DNA of 64,000 bases from Rhodanobacteraceae bacterium ZG21-1 (GTDB lineage: Bacteria > Pseudomonadota > Gammaproteobacteria > Xanthomonadales > Rhodanobacteraceae): NCBI GenBank assembly GCA_021390615.1, contig JAJEJU010000023.1, positions 292,686-356,685 of the forward strand, written 5' to 3'. The first letter of the stretch is position 1; every line of letters begins with the position of its first letter. Shown piece after piece: positions 25,529 to 33,205 of the stretch. The notes beneath the pieces were generated by a model, which was not told where the DNA came from, did no database searches, and was given only the letters and a program-made list of their open reading frames with translations. The position numbers were made by a program, and so were the translations under genes.

Positions 25529-26118
25529 GCGTGGCCGGCGTGCCGCTGGCGCCCGCGCAGGCACCGCAGCTGCGCCGGGGCTTCTGGCATCGCCTGTGCC
25601 GCTGGCTGATCGGACTAAGCGGCTGGCGCGTGGTCGGCCAGTTGCCCGACCTGCCCAAGCTGATCCTAATCGGCGCGCCGCATTCCTCGTATTGGGACGG
25701 CGTGTGGGGACTGCTGATGAAGATCGCCATCGGCATCGACCTCAACATCATGATCAAGCGCGAGGTGCTCGACGGTCCGCTGGGCCCGATCCTGCGCCCG
25801 ATCGGGCTGATCCCGATCGACCGCGGCGCCGCCACCGACGTGGTCGGCCAGATGGTGGCGCGCTTCGCCAGCCGCGAGCGGATGTGGCTGGGCATCACCC
25901 CGGAGGGCACGCGGCGCGCGGTCAAGCAGTGGAAGTCAGGCTTTCTGCGCATCGCGCGCGCGGCCGGCGTGCCGGTCCAGCCGATCTACATCGACTATCC
26001 GAGCCGCACCTTCACCATCGGCCCGCTGATGCACGCCGGCGACGACCTGGACGCCGACATGGCGGCGATCCGCGCGCAATTCCGGCCTTATCGCGGCAAG
26101 CGCCGCAACACCGAGTAA
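25525..26118 (+). CDS. 1-acyl-sn-glycerol-3-phosphate acyltransferase-like protein
   Basis: A 197-residue acyltransferase of the PlsC/LPLAT superfamily. The catalytic HX4D motif is His53-Asp58 in APHSSYWDG, and the substrate-binding EGTR motif lies near 125 (ITPEGTRR), with LIPIDRG between them. It should acylate a lysophospholipid or related acceptor at the inner membrane. It is shorter than PlsC (about 245 residues) and lacks a clear N-terminal membrane helix, resembling the small glycerol acyltransferase-like group. Translationally coupled to arfB. Confidence 0.85.
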   Translation: MSVAGVPLAPAQAPQLRRGFWHRLCRWLIGLSGWRVVGQLPDLPKLILIGAPHSSYWDGVWGLLMKIAIGIDLNIMIKREVLDGPLGPILRPIGLIPIDRGAATDVVGQMVARFASRERMWLGITPEGTRRAVKQWKSGFLRIARAAGVPVQPIYIDYPSRTFTIGPLMHAGDDLDADMAAIRAQFRPYRGKRRNTE

Positions 26119-26200
26119 CCGCCCCGGAGCGGGCACACCGCATGGCGCGCTCGGCTACACTGCGTCGATCCGCCATGAAGAACCCGCGAGAGGAACCGCC

Positions 26201-26836
26201 ATGGACGCGCTCGGCATCCAGCACTACGCCGCCTTCCTGCTCGCCTGCGTCGCGCTCAACCTGACGCCGGGCCTGGATACCTTCTACATTCTCGCGCGCA
26301 GCGGCCGCGAGGGACGTGCGGTGGGCTTCGCCGCCGTGCTGGGCATCAATGCCGGCTGCATCATCCACACCGCCGCCGCGGTGCTCGGCATCTCGGCGAT
26401 CCTGGCCACCTCGGCGCTGGCTTTCGGCGTGCTGAAGTATCTCGGCGCCGCCTACCTGGTCTGGAGCGGTCTGCGCATGCTGCTGTCGCGCGCACCATCG
26501 CAGCAGGCGGCCGAAACGCGCGGGCGCGGCGGCCTCGCCGCGTTCCGACAAGGCCTGCTGACCAATGCGCTCAATCCCAAGGTGGCCTTGTTCTACCTGG
26601 CCTTCCTGCCGCAATTCGTCGCACAGCACACGCCGCATCCCCAGCTCGCCCTGCTGGTGCTGGGGCTGAGCTTCATCGGCACCGGCATGGTCTGGTCGAG
26701 CACGCTGGCCCTGCTCGGCGCGCACATCCATCGGCTGCTGACCCGCCAGCCGCGGCTCGGCCGGTGGATGGACCGCGCCTGCGGCAGCGTGCTGCTCGGC
26801 TTCGGCGCCCGGCTGGCGCTGCAGGCGCGCGCGTGA
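26201..26836 (+). CDS. LysE/RhtB family amino acid exporter
   Basis: A 211-residue protein with about six membrane segments and the family signature LTPGLDTFYILARSGREGR near residues 25-43, plus the GLLTNALNPKVALFYLAFLPQF block. Members export amino acids or homoserine lactones; the substrate cannot be told. A TACACT hexamer at 26155-26160 may be the -10 box and GAGAGGAA precedes the start. Confidence 0.9.
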   Translation: MDALGIQHYAAFLLACVALNLTPGLDTFYILARSGREGRAVGFAAVLGINAGCIIHTAAAVLGISAILATSALAFGVLKYLGAAYLVWSGLRMLLSRAPSQQAAETRGRGGLAAFRQGLLTNALNPKVALFYLAFLPQFVAQHTPHPQLALLVLGLSFIGTGMVWSSTLALLGAHIHRLLTRQPRLGRWMDRACGSVLLGFGARLALQARA

Positions 26837-26882
26837 ACCGCGCCGCCATCGCCCGGCGCGACGGCATGGCCGCGGCGACGCC

Positions 26883-28106
26883 ATGCTGCTGACCGCACCC
26901 CGATCGCTGTACGCCGCCTTCGATCGCTTTCCCACGCGCAAGGGCGCTTCGACCCACATCGCCCGCTTCGCGCCCTGCCTGTTCGAGCATGCCGGCGGCG
27001 GCCTGCTGTACGTGCTGGGCGACGATACTTTGCCGGTGCAGCAGCGCGAAGGCGACTGCGAAGTGCTGCGCTTTGCGCTGCCGATCGAAAATTTCCTGGA
27101 GCGCGCGCTGGCCTTCGGTGCGCATCTCGAACGCGTGCTCGAGCATGCGGCGCCCACCCTGCGGCTGGCGCATTTCCGCGATCCGTGGAGCGGCGTGCCG
27201 CTGCTGTCGCGGCCGCATCGCTACGCCACCGTGTTCGAGGTCAATGCGCTGCCGTCGATCGAGCTGCCGCACGCCTATCCGGGCATCGCGCCGCGGACGC
27301 TGGACAAGATCCGCGCCAGCGAGCGCTATTGCCTGGACCGCTGCGATGCAATCGTCACGCCGTCGCAGACCACCCGCGCCATGCTGGAATCGCTCGGCGT
27401 GCCCGCGGCGAAGATCACGGTGGTGCCGAACGGTGCCGATCCCGGCGGCCCCTGGCCGCGCCCGGCCGAGGCGCCGGCGCAATACCTGATCTATTTCGGT
27501 GCGCTGCAGGCCTGGCAGGGCGTGGATACCTTGCTGCACGCCTTCGTGCGCCTGGCCGATCTGGACGAGCTGCAGCTGGTGATCTGCGCCTCGCAGCGTT
27601 CGCGCGAGGCGCGCCACGCCGAACGGCTGGCCGAGCGCCTAGGCATCGCGCCGCGCCTACGCTGGCATTGGGCCCTGCCGTACGCCGAGCTGATGCCGTG
27701 GGTGGCGCATGCCGAACTCTCGCTGGCGCCGTTGCGCGCCTGCGCCCGCAATGTCGCGCAGGGCTGTGCGCCGCTGAAGATCCTGGAATCGATGGCGGCC
27801 GGCGTGCCGGTGCTGGCTTCGGATCTGCCGCCGGTGCGCGAACTACTGCGCGACGGCGTCGAGGGACGCCTGGTCGCGCCCGACCGTCCGGCCGAGCTGG
27901 CGCGCGCGATCCGCGTGCTGATGGCGTATCCTGAGCGCAGGAAGGCCATGGGCGCGAAGGGGCGCGAGCGCGTGGAGGGCGAGTTCACCTGGCAGCATGC
28001 GCTGCAGCGACTGCGCGAAGTCTATCGCCGCGTCGAAGCTGCACGGGATGCCGACGGTGCAGCCCCGACGCAGGCCGCTATTGCCGGCGGGACGACCCCG
28101 GCCTGA
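26883..28106 (+). CDS. GT4-type glycosyltransferase, first gene of a six-gene operon
   Basis: A 407-residue GT-B fold glycosyltransferase. The N-terminal domain (THIARF, residues about 20) is followed by the linker VPNGADPGG and a C-terminal nucleotide-sugar domain with IYFGALQAWQGVDTLLHAF and the EX7E signature in LKILESMAAGVPVLAS. It lacks a signal peptide and should act in the cytoplasm on a lipid-linked or small acceptor. It is followed after 21 bases by the two-helix membrane protein, starting a compact operon ending at 32026. Donor and acceptor are unknown. Confidence 0.88.
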   Translation: MLLTAPRSLYAAFDRFPTRKGASTHIARFAPCLFEHAGGGLLYVLGDDTLPVQQREGDCEVLRFALPIENFLERALAFGAHLERVLEHAAPTLRLAHFRDPWSGVPLLSRPHRYATVFEVNALPSIELPHAYPGIAPRTLDKIRASERYCLDRCDAIVTPSQTTRAMLESLGVPAAKITVVPNGADPGGPWPRPAEAPAQYLIYFGALQAWQGVDTLLHAFVRLADLDELQLVICASQRSREARHAERLAERLGIAPRLRWHWALPYAELMPWVAHAELSLAPLRACARNVAQGCAPLKILESMAAGVPVLASDLPPVRELLRDGVEGRLVAPDRPAELARAIRVLMAYPERRKAMGAKGRERVEGEFTWQHALQRLREVYRRVEAARDADGAAPTQAAIAGGTTPA

Positions 28107-28127
28107 TCGGATCGAAGGGAATACGCG

Positions 28128-28994
28128 ATGCTGCAAGTCCTGCGCGCCCTCCAACAGCTCTCGCCGGCGCAGCGCAGGCTGCTCACGGCCAGACGGATAC
28201 GCGGCGAGTACGCCCCGGCCCAGCTGCTGCAGCTGCTGCAGGAGCTAACCGCCTTCGACCGGCTCAGAAGCAGCGCGGGCGGCGGTGGCTGGTATATCGC
28301 GACCGCCGTGCTGTTCGGCCTGTTGGGCCTGGCGCTCGCCTTGACGCAGGACCCGCTCTGGCTCGTGCTCACCCTGGTCGCCGTGATCGCCATCGTCGTG
28401 CTGGTGCGCCTGCAACGCCGTGTGCGCGCCTTGACGCTGTCGGCCAATCTCGCCGCGGTGGCCATGCCGTTCATCGCCACGCTGAAGCAGGACATGGCAT
28501 CGCAGCAGGCGCTGGCGGTCGACCTGGACCTGTCGCCGCCGCAGGAACCGGGCAAGCGCTTCGGCACGCCCAGACCCTACAAGCAAGGCAACCGCCAGCG
28601 CACCGACACGGTCTACCGCGACGCCTGGTTCGCCGGCTCGGCCCAGCTCGCCGACGGCGCGCGGCTGCGCTGGCGCGTCACCGAGGACATCATCGAGAGC
28701 GTGCGCAGCCGGCGCAATCGCCGCAACAAGCTCAAGGTGAAGACCCGCCATGGGAAGCGTTACCTGATCGCGCTCAGCCTGTCGCTGCCGGCGGGCACTT
28801 ACGGCCTGGCGGCCTCGCGCCGCGGCACGGCGGACGACCGGCTGAGCGCGCGCAGCAGCGACAAGCGACACACCATCAAGCTGCTGCGCAAGCTGAAAAG
28901 CCGCTCGCTGGCCCCGCTGGCTTCCGGCGCACTGATCGAAGCGGTGTCCACCACCTATGCGCAGGCCGTACGCGCAGCCGGGAGCACTCCATGA
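28128..28994 (+). CDS. two-helix membrane protein of unknown function
   Basis: A 288-residue protein. Residues 1-50 are helical and charged, two adjacent membrane segments lie at about 57-74 and 78-93, and the remaining 190 residues are soluble and very basic (for example RSRRNRRNKLKVKTRHGKR). No signal peptide, enzyme motif or known domain is recognised. The stop overlaps the next ATG by 4 bases, so the Cys-rich protein is produced in step with it. Possibly a membrane scaffold for the glycosyltransferases of this operon; that is inference from position. Confidence 0.75.
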   Translation: MLQVLRALQQLSPAQRRLLTARRIRGEYAPAQLLQLLQELTAFDRLRSSAGGGGWYIATAVLFGLLGLALALTQDPLWLVLTLVAVIAIVVLVRLQRRVRALTLSANLAAVAMPFIATLKQDMASQQALAVDLDLSPPQEPGKRFGTPRPYKQGNRQRTDTVYRDAWFAGSAQLADGARLRWRVTEDIIESVRSRRNRRNKLKVKTRHGKRYLIALSLSLPAGTYGLAASRRGTADDRLSARSSDKRHTIKLLRKLKSRSLAPLASGALIEAVSTTYAQAVRAAGSTP

Positions 28995-29380
28995 ATGATT
29001 GCGAATGCAAGAGCGGCTTCTACTCATTGCGCGATTGCGGGCAGCCGGCCACGGCGCAGTGTCAGGTATGCAATCGCGCGATGTGCCGCGAGCACGCCGC
29101 GCCGCAGAGCCTGTATGCGCAGTGCCGCGACTGCTGGGCGCGCCAGCAGCAGCAAGGGCCGGATGCCGACGCACGCGGACGCTTTCGCGACCAGGACTAC
29201 GACGACTGGGCCTACCACTATCGCAACCGCCACTACGCCGAAGGCTACGCGCCGATCTACGTAGGCACGCATTACCACAGCTATTACGACTACTACGACA
29301 GCCGCTCCTTCCACGACCGCAACGACAACGCCGACCTCCACGGGCAGGACGACGTGCGCGCCGGTTTCGGCGACAGCTGA
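28991..29380 (+). CDS. Cys-rich B-box-like zinc-finger protein with Tyr/His-rich tail
   Basis: A 129-residue protein. Residues 4-48 carry Cys4, Cys6, Cys16, Cys24, Cys27, Cys32, His35, Cys45 and Cys48, the order of a B-box or RING-like zinc finger (CQVC, CREH, CRDC). The tail from about 55 is rich in Tyr, His, Asp and Arg (for example YHYRNRHYAEGY) and of low complexity. No signal peptide is seen. Coupled by 4-base overlap to the upstream membrane protein and 4 bases before the next glycosyltransferase. Not a recognised family; the zinc finger is inferred from ligand spacing. Confidence 0.75.
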   Translation: MNDCECKSGFYSLRDCGQPATAQCQVCNRAMCREHAAPQSLYAQCRDCWARQQQQGPDADARGRFRDQDYDDWAYHYRNRHYAEGYAPIYVGTHYHSYYDYYDSRSFHDRNDNADLHGQDDVRAGFGDS

Positions 29381-29384
29381 GCGC

Positions 29385-30557
29385 ATGCGGCCGCTGCTGA
29401 TCACCGAGAACTACCCCCCCGGCCGCGGCGGCATGGCGCAATCCTGCGATCGCATCGTGCGCAGCCTGCGCCGCCGCGGCGTCGAGTTCGACGTGGCGCA
29501 CTTCGGCGCACGCCAGGATGCCGTGCACATCGAGCAGCACGAGCGCGGCCGGCTGATCTCCTGCCCGCGCGACGACGATCCCGCACATGCGATCAACCTG
29601 CTGTGGTCCGCGTTGACCCGCGCCCGCGTCGTGCCGTCGCACGTGCTGGCCTTCGGCGGCCTGCTGCCGATGCTGTGCGCGCCCAGCTTCGCCGCCTGGC
29701 TACGCGCGCCGCTGGTCACCCTGCTGCGCGGCAATGACTTCGACACCGGCATCGTCTCGCTGCGACGCGGCTGGATGCTGCGCGACGCGCTGGCGCGCTC
29801 GGCGGCCACCTGCGTGGTCAGCACGGACCATCAGCGCCGGGTGAGCGCGCTGTTTCCCGATCTGCACGTGGCGCACATCCCGAACGGCATCGATGCCGAC
29901 GACTGGACCCTGCTTGAGATCGACCGCGATCGCGCCAAGGCCTGGCGTCTGGCGCAGGTGCCGGCCGGACGACGCGTGGTCGGCCTGTTCGGCCATCTGA
30001 AAAAGAAGAAGGGCGGCAGCTTGCTGCTCGATGCGCTCGCCGGCTGCGAGCATGCCGCCCGACTGCACCTGTTGGTCGTCGGCGACGTCGAGCCGGCATT
30101 GCAGCAGCAGCTTCAGGCCTTGCCGGAAATCTTGAGCTGGAGCCAGGTGCCCTTCCTCGACCGCATGGAGCTGCTGAGCTGGTACGCGGCCTGCGACGCG
30201 GTGGCGATTCCCTCGCTGTACGACGGCATGCCGAATGTCGCGCTCGAAGCCGGCGCGCTCGGCATTCCCGTGCTTGGTTCCACCGCCGGCGGTCTGGCCG
30301 ACCTGCTCGCCGACGGCAACGCGCTGTGCTTTCCGCCCGGCGACCTGCATGCCTGCCGGCGCGCGCTCGATCTCGCCGCCGTCCTGCCCGAGGCGATCCT
30401 GCGCGAACACGGGCAACAGCTGCAGCGCAAGGTGCTGCGCGAGTTCAACCTGCACGTCGAGGCGCGGCGCTATCACGAACTGCTGCTCGGCATCGCCCCG
30501 CCCCAGCGCAGCGAACCGGCCGCCGTCGCCGCCCCGGCCCTGCTCCAGGAGGATTGA
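29385..30557 (+). CDS. GT4-type glycosyltransferase, second in the operon
   Basis: A 390-residue GT-B glycosyltransferase. The start MRPLLITENYPPGRGGMAQ is typical of GT4, with the glycine-rich acceptor loop. The C-terminal domain has VVGLFGHLKKKKGGSLLLDAL and the EX7E motif in NVALEAGALGIPVLGSTAGGL. It is only distantly similar to the first GT4 gene of the operon, so the two probably act on different sugars. Cytoplasmic by sequence. Confidence 0.88.
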   Translation: MRPLLITENYPPGRGGMAQSCDRIVRSLRRRGVEFDVAHFGARQDAVHIEQHERGRLISCPRDDDPAHAINLLWSALTRARVVPSHVLAFGGLLPMLCAPSFAAWLRAPLVTLLRGNDFDTGIVSLRRGWMLRDALARSAATCVVSTDHQRRVSALFPDLHVAHIPNGIDADDWTLLEIDRDRAKAWRLAQVPAGRRVVGLFGHLKKKKGGSLLLDALAGCEHAARLHLLVVGDVEPALQQQLQALPEILSWSQVPFLDRMELLSWYAACDAVAIPSLYDGMPNVALEAGALGIPVLGSTAGGLADLLADGNALCFPPGDLHACRRALDLAAVLPEAILREHGQQLQRKVLREFNLHVEARRYHELLLGIAPPQRSEPAAVAAPALLQED

Positions 30558-30560
30558 CCG

Positions 30561-31169
30561 ATGCGCTTCCGCCCCATGTTTTCCTGCGCCGTGCTTGCCC
30601 TGCTGTGGATGGGGTCGATCGGCGCAGCTGGCGCAGAGACTGCGGCTGCACCGACCACTACCCTGATCGAGACGGTCGGCAGCGATGCGCGCATCAGCAT
30701 CAAGTCGAACGGCACGCATGTCGATATCGTCACCGGCACCTCGCAGCTGGCCGGCGATCGCCGCGGCGACAAGCGCTACTACCATCTCGGCACGGGCGGC
30801 GCGGCCCTGGTCGAGGTGAAGTCCGGCGCCGACGGCTTCAAGCTGCGCTCGCCGTCGGGCAAGCTGCTGTGGAAAGTGAAGATCGACGACGACAAGGTCA
30901 AAGTCAGCGACAACGAAGCAAACGCCAACGCCTGGACCGTGCGTCGCGGCGATGCGGACAAGGCCAAGGTCGCCGATCCGAACGGCGCGGAAGTCGGCGC
31001 AGCGCGCTATGACGCAGCCAGCGGCAAGACCCGCGTCGTCGACGCTGCGGGCAAGCCCCGCTATCTGGTGGCCACTGTTGCGCCTTCGCCCGCCTATGGC
31101 GTGCTGCTGATGGAAGGCGTGCCCCAGCCGTATCGCAGCGTGATCGTCGCCGAGCTGCTGGCCCGCTGA
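30561..31169 (+). CDS. secreted protein of unknown function
   Basis: A 202-residue protein with a cleavable signal peptide (about 1-25, ending around AAGAETAAA). The mature part is Asp/Lys/Ala-rich with repeating short strands (for example LVEVKSGADGFKLRS, LLWKVKIDDDKVKV), suggesting an all-beta fold of the WG-like or lipid-binding type. No Cys and no enzyme motif. It sits 3 bases after a glycosyltransferase and 17 before the GT28-like gene, so it could receive or present the product of the operon outside the inner membrane; that is a guess. Confidence 0.75.
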   Translation: MRFRPMFSCAVLALLWMGSIGAAGAETAAAPTTTLIETVGSDARISIKSNGTHVDIVTGTSQLAGDRRGDKRYYHLGTGGAALVEVKSGADGFKLRSPSGKLLWKVKIDDDKVKVSDNEANANAWTVRRGDADKAKVADPNGAEVGAARYDAASGKTRVVDAAGKPRYLVATVAPSPAYGVLLMEGVPQPYRSVIVAELLAR

Positions 31170-31186
31170 CCGCAATCGCCTCGCGC

Positions 31187-32026
31187 GTGCGCCTGCTCTA
31201 CTACGCGATGGGTGGCGGGCTCGGGCATCTGGTGCGTGCACGCGCCTTTCTGCGCACACTGGGTTGGCAGTCCGAAGCGATCGTGCTGACCGGTTCCGAG
31301 TACGCCGACGACGTACGCATCGTCGACGGTCTGCGGTTGCTGCGTGCCCCCATCGAACTGCAGCACGATCCGACCGCCTTTCGCGACTGGTTGCTGGAGC
31401 AGCTCGTGCGGCTCAAGGTGGAGAACCTGTGCGTGGATGCCTTTCCGGCCGGCATTCTGGGCGAGCTGTCCGGCTTGCCCGCGCTGCCTGGCGTGCGCCT
31501 GTGGCATGTGGCGCGCCTGCTGCGCTGGGAGAACTATGCGCCGCTGCTCGGCGCAGACCCGCCCCGCTACGAACGCTGCTGGCGCTTGGAACCGCTGCAT
31601 GTCGTCCATCAGGATTTTCTGGATGCGCATTGCGAACGCATCGATGACCTGACGCTGGACGATGACGACGCCATCGAGCAGGCTCCCGATACCGGCCCCT
31701 ACTGGCTGATCGTGCACAGCGGTCCGACCGAGGAAGTCGCCGAGCTGGTGACCTATGCCTGCGAGATGCGCGAGGCCGAAGGCGTCGAGCTGCCGCTGCG
31801 GTTGGCCTGCCTGTGCCCGCCGCCCGCGCTGCCGGCCGGCGTGCGGCATGTGGATGTCTATCCGGCGCAGGGTCTGTTCGCGGGCGCACAGCGCATCGTC
31901 AGCGCAGCCGGTTTCAACGTCATGTGGCAAGCCCGCCGGCATCGCGCCAGGCAGTTCGTGCTGCCGATGCCGCGCCGCTTCGACGACCAGTACGAGCGCT
32001 CGCGGCGGGCGCGCCGCGAGCGCTGA
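31187..32026 (+). CDS. compact GT-B (GT28/MurG-like) glycosyltransferase-type protein
   Basis: A 279-residue protein starting at GTG 31187. The start MRLLYYAMGGGLGHLVRA has the glycine-rich GGGxGH loop of MurG and related GT28 enzymes, and the C-terminus has VSAAGFNVMWQARRHRARQF and LPMPRRFDDQY, which resemble the GT28 donor-site region (GG/AG...E..., PRRFDDQ). It is about 80 to 100 residues shorter than MurG, mainly in the middle. Last gene of the six-gene operon, convergent with the LysR gene 15 bases away. Catalytic competence is not assured. Confidence 0.7.
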   Translation: MRLLYYAMGGGLGHLVRARAFLRTLGWQSEAIVLTGSEYADDVRIVDGLRLLRAPIELQHDPTAFRDWLLEQLVRLKVENLCVDAFPAGILGELSGLPALPGVRLWHVARLLRWENYAPLLGADPPRYERCWRLEPLHVVHQDFLDAHCERIDDLTLDDDDAIEQAPDTGPYWLIVHSGPTEEVAELVTYACEMREAEGVELPLRLACLCPPPALPAGVRHVDVYPAQGLFAGAQRIVSAAGFNVMWQARRHRARQFVLPMPRRFDDQYERSRRARRER

Positions 32027-32041
32027 ACCGGGACGACTGCT

Positions 32042-33082
32042 TCAGCGCTCCGAATGCCCCGACTCGTCGTAGTCGCGGTGGGTGAGCAGACCCGGACGGA
32101 TCAGGTCGACGAAGGCACGCGCCTCGGCACTGAGGAACTTGCCTTTGCGCATCACCACGCCGTAGCTGCGCTGCGGGAAATACTGGCGCAGGTTGCGGAT
32201 CGCCAGCCGGGCCTGATCCGCCTCGGTGATGCAGATGCCAGTGACGATGGAGATGCCCATGCCCATCGCCACGTATTCCTTGATCACGTCCCAGCCGCCG
32301 ACCTCGATCGCCACGTGGTACGGCACCTGGCGCTGCTGGAACACCAGGTCGACCAGCCGATAGGTGGACAGGCGCTGCGGCGGCAGGATCAGCCCATAGG
32401 GCGACAAGTCCTCCAGCGTGACCTGCTCCTTCTGCGCCAGCGGGTGCTCCGGCGGCATGATCAGCATGGGGTCGTAGTGGTAGACCGGCGCCCAGGCGAT
32501 GTCGTTGGGTACGTCCAGCATCGAGCCCACTGCGAAATCCGCTTCGTCGGCGCGCAGCAGGGCCATGCCGTCCTTGCCGGTGACGTTGGCCAGCTGCAGC
32601 TGCACCGCGGGAAAGCGCTGCCGATAGCGGCGTACCAGGTCCGGCAGCAGATACTGGATGGTCGAGGTGCCGGCGGCGATGGTCAGGCGGCCGGTCTGCA
32701 GGCCCTTCACCTTGGCCTGGAAATCGCGGTCCAGCCGCTCCCAGCCCTCGATCAGCGGCCGGGTCAGCTCGTACAGCACTTCGCCGGCCTCGGTCAGGTT
32801 GATGCGCCGCCGGCTGCGGTGCAGCAGCTGTGCGCCCAGTTCGCGCTCCAGCGCCTGCAGTTGCAGGCTCACCGAGGGCTGCGACAGGTACAAGGCCTCC
32901 GCCGCGCGACTCAAGGTGCCGAGCTTCACCGTGGCGACGAAGGCTCGCAACTGTTTCAAACGGTTGCCCTTGTAGTAGTAGCGGGCCTTGTCACCCGCCT
33001 CGGACTCGCCACGCGAGCGCTTGCGGGCGGGCTTGCGAGCTGCCTTTTTCGGTCCGTTCAGCGGCTGACGCGGCTCTGTCAT
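32042..33082 (-). CDS. LysR family regulator divergent from aceBA
   Basis: A 346-residue LysR-type protein with an unusual Lys/Arg-rich N-terminal extension of about 40 residues. The winged HTH follows (LKQLRAFVATVKLGTLSRAA, SQPSVSLQLQALERELG) and a periplasmic-binding-like effector domain from about 125. Its position, divergent from malate synthase with 123 bases between, makes it the probable regulator of the glyoxylate genes. The ligand is unknown. The extension could be an added DNA contact region. Confidence 0.9.
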   Translation of the reverse strand: MTEPRQPLNGPKKAARKPARKRSRGESEAGDKARYYYKGNRLKQLRAFVATVKLGTLSRAAEALYLSQPSVSLQLQALERELGAQLLHRSRRRINLTEAGEVLYELTRPLIEGWERLDRDFQAKVKGLQTGRLTIAAGTSTIQYLLPDLVRRYRQRFPAVQLQLANVTGKDGMALLRADEADFAVGSMLDVPNDIAWAPVYHYDPMLIMPPEHPLAQKEQVTLEDLSPYGLILPPQRLSTYRLVDLVFQQRQVPYHVAIEVGGWDVIKEYVAMGMGISIVTGICITEADQARLAIRNLRQYFPQRSYGVVMRKGKFLSAEARAFVDLIRPGLLTHRDYDESGHSER

Positions 33083-33108
33083 GGCTTTTCGCTCAATACC
33101 TTGCAGTA

Positions 33109-33124
33109 TGTATTGATAAATACA
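33109..33124. promoter_or_regulatory. candidate LysR operator between the regulator and aceB
   Basis: TGTATT-GATA-AATACA is a perfect 16-base dyad in the AT-rich intergenic region, 27 bases from the LysR start and 82 bases from the aceB start. Its size and position suit a LysR recognition site; no -35/-10 pair for aceB could be assigned with confidence. Confidence 0.55.
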
Positions 33125-33205
33125 ATACCAAATATTGAAGCATTTGCTTTGTCAAAACGTTTTCCAGGCCATAGCTTCGAGCCATCTGAAGCGCGGAGAA
33201 CCCCC

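Noticed and set aside
32054..33205. Upstream extension of the aceB frame through the LysR gene
   Set aside because: The extension is the complement of a clear LysR protein and rich in Gln/His; the malate synthase family start is at 33206.
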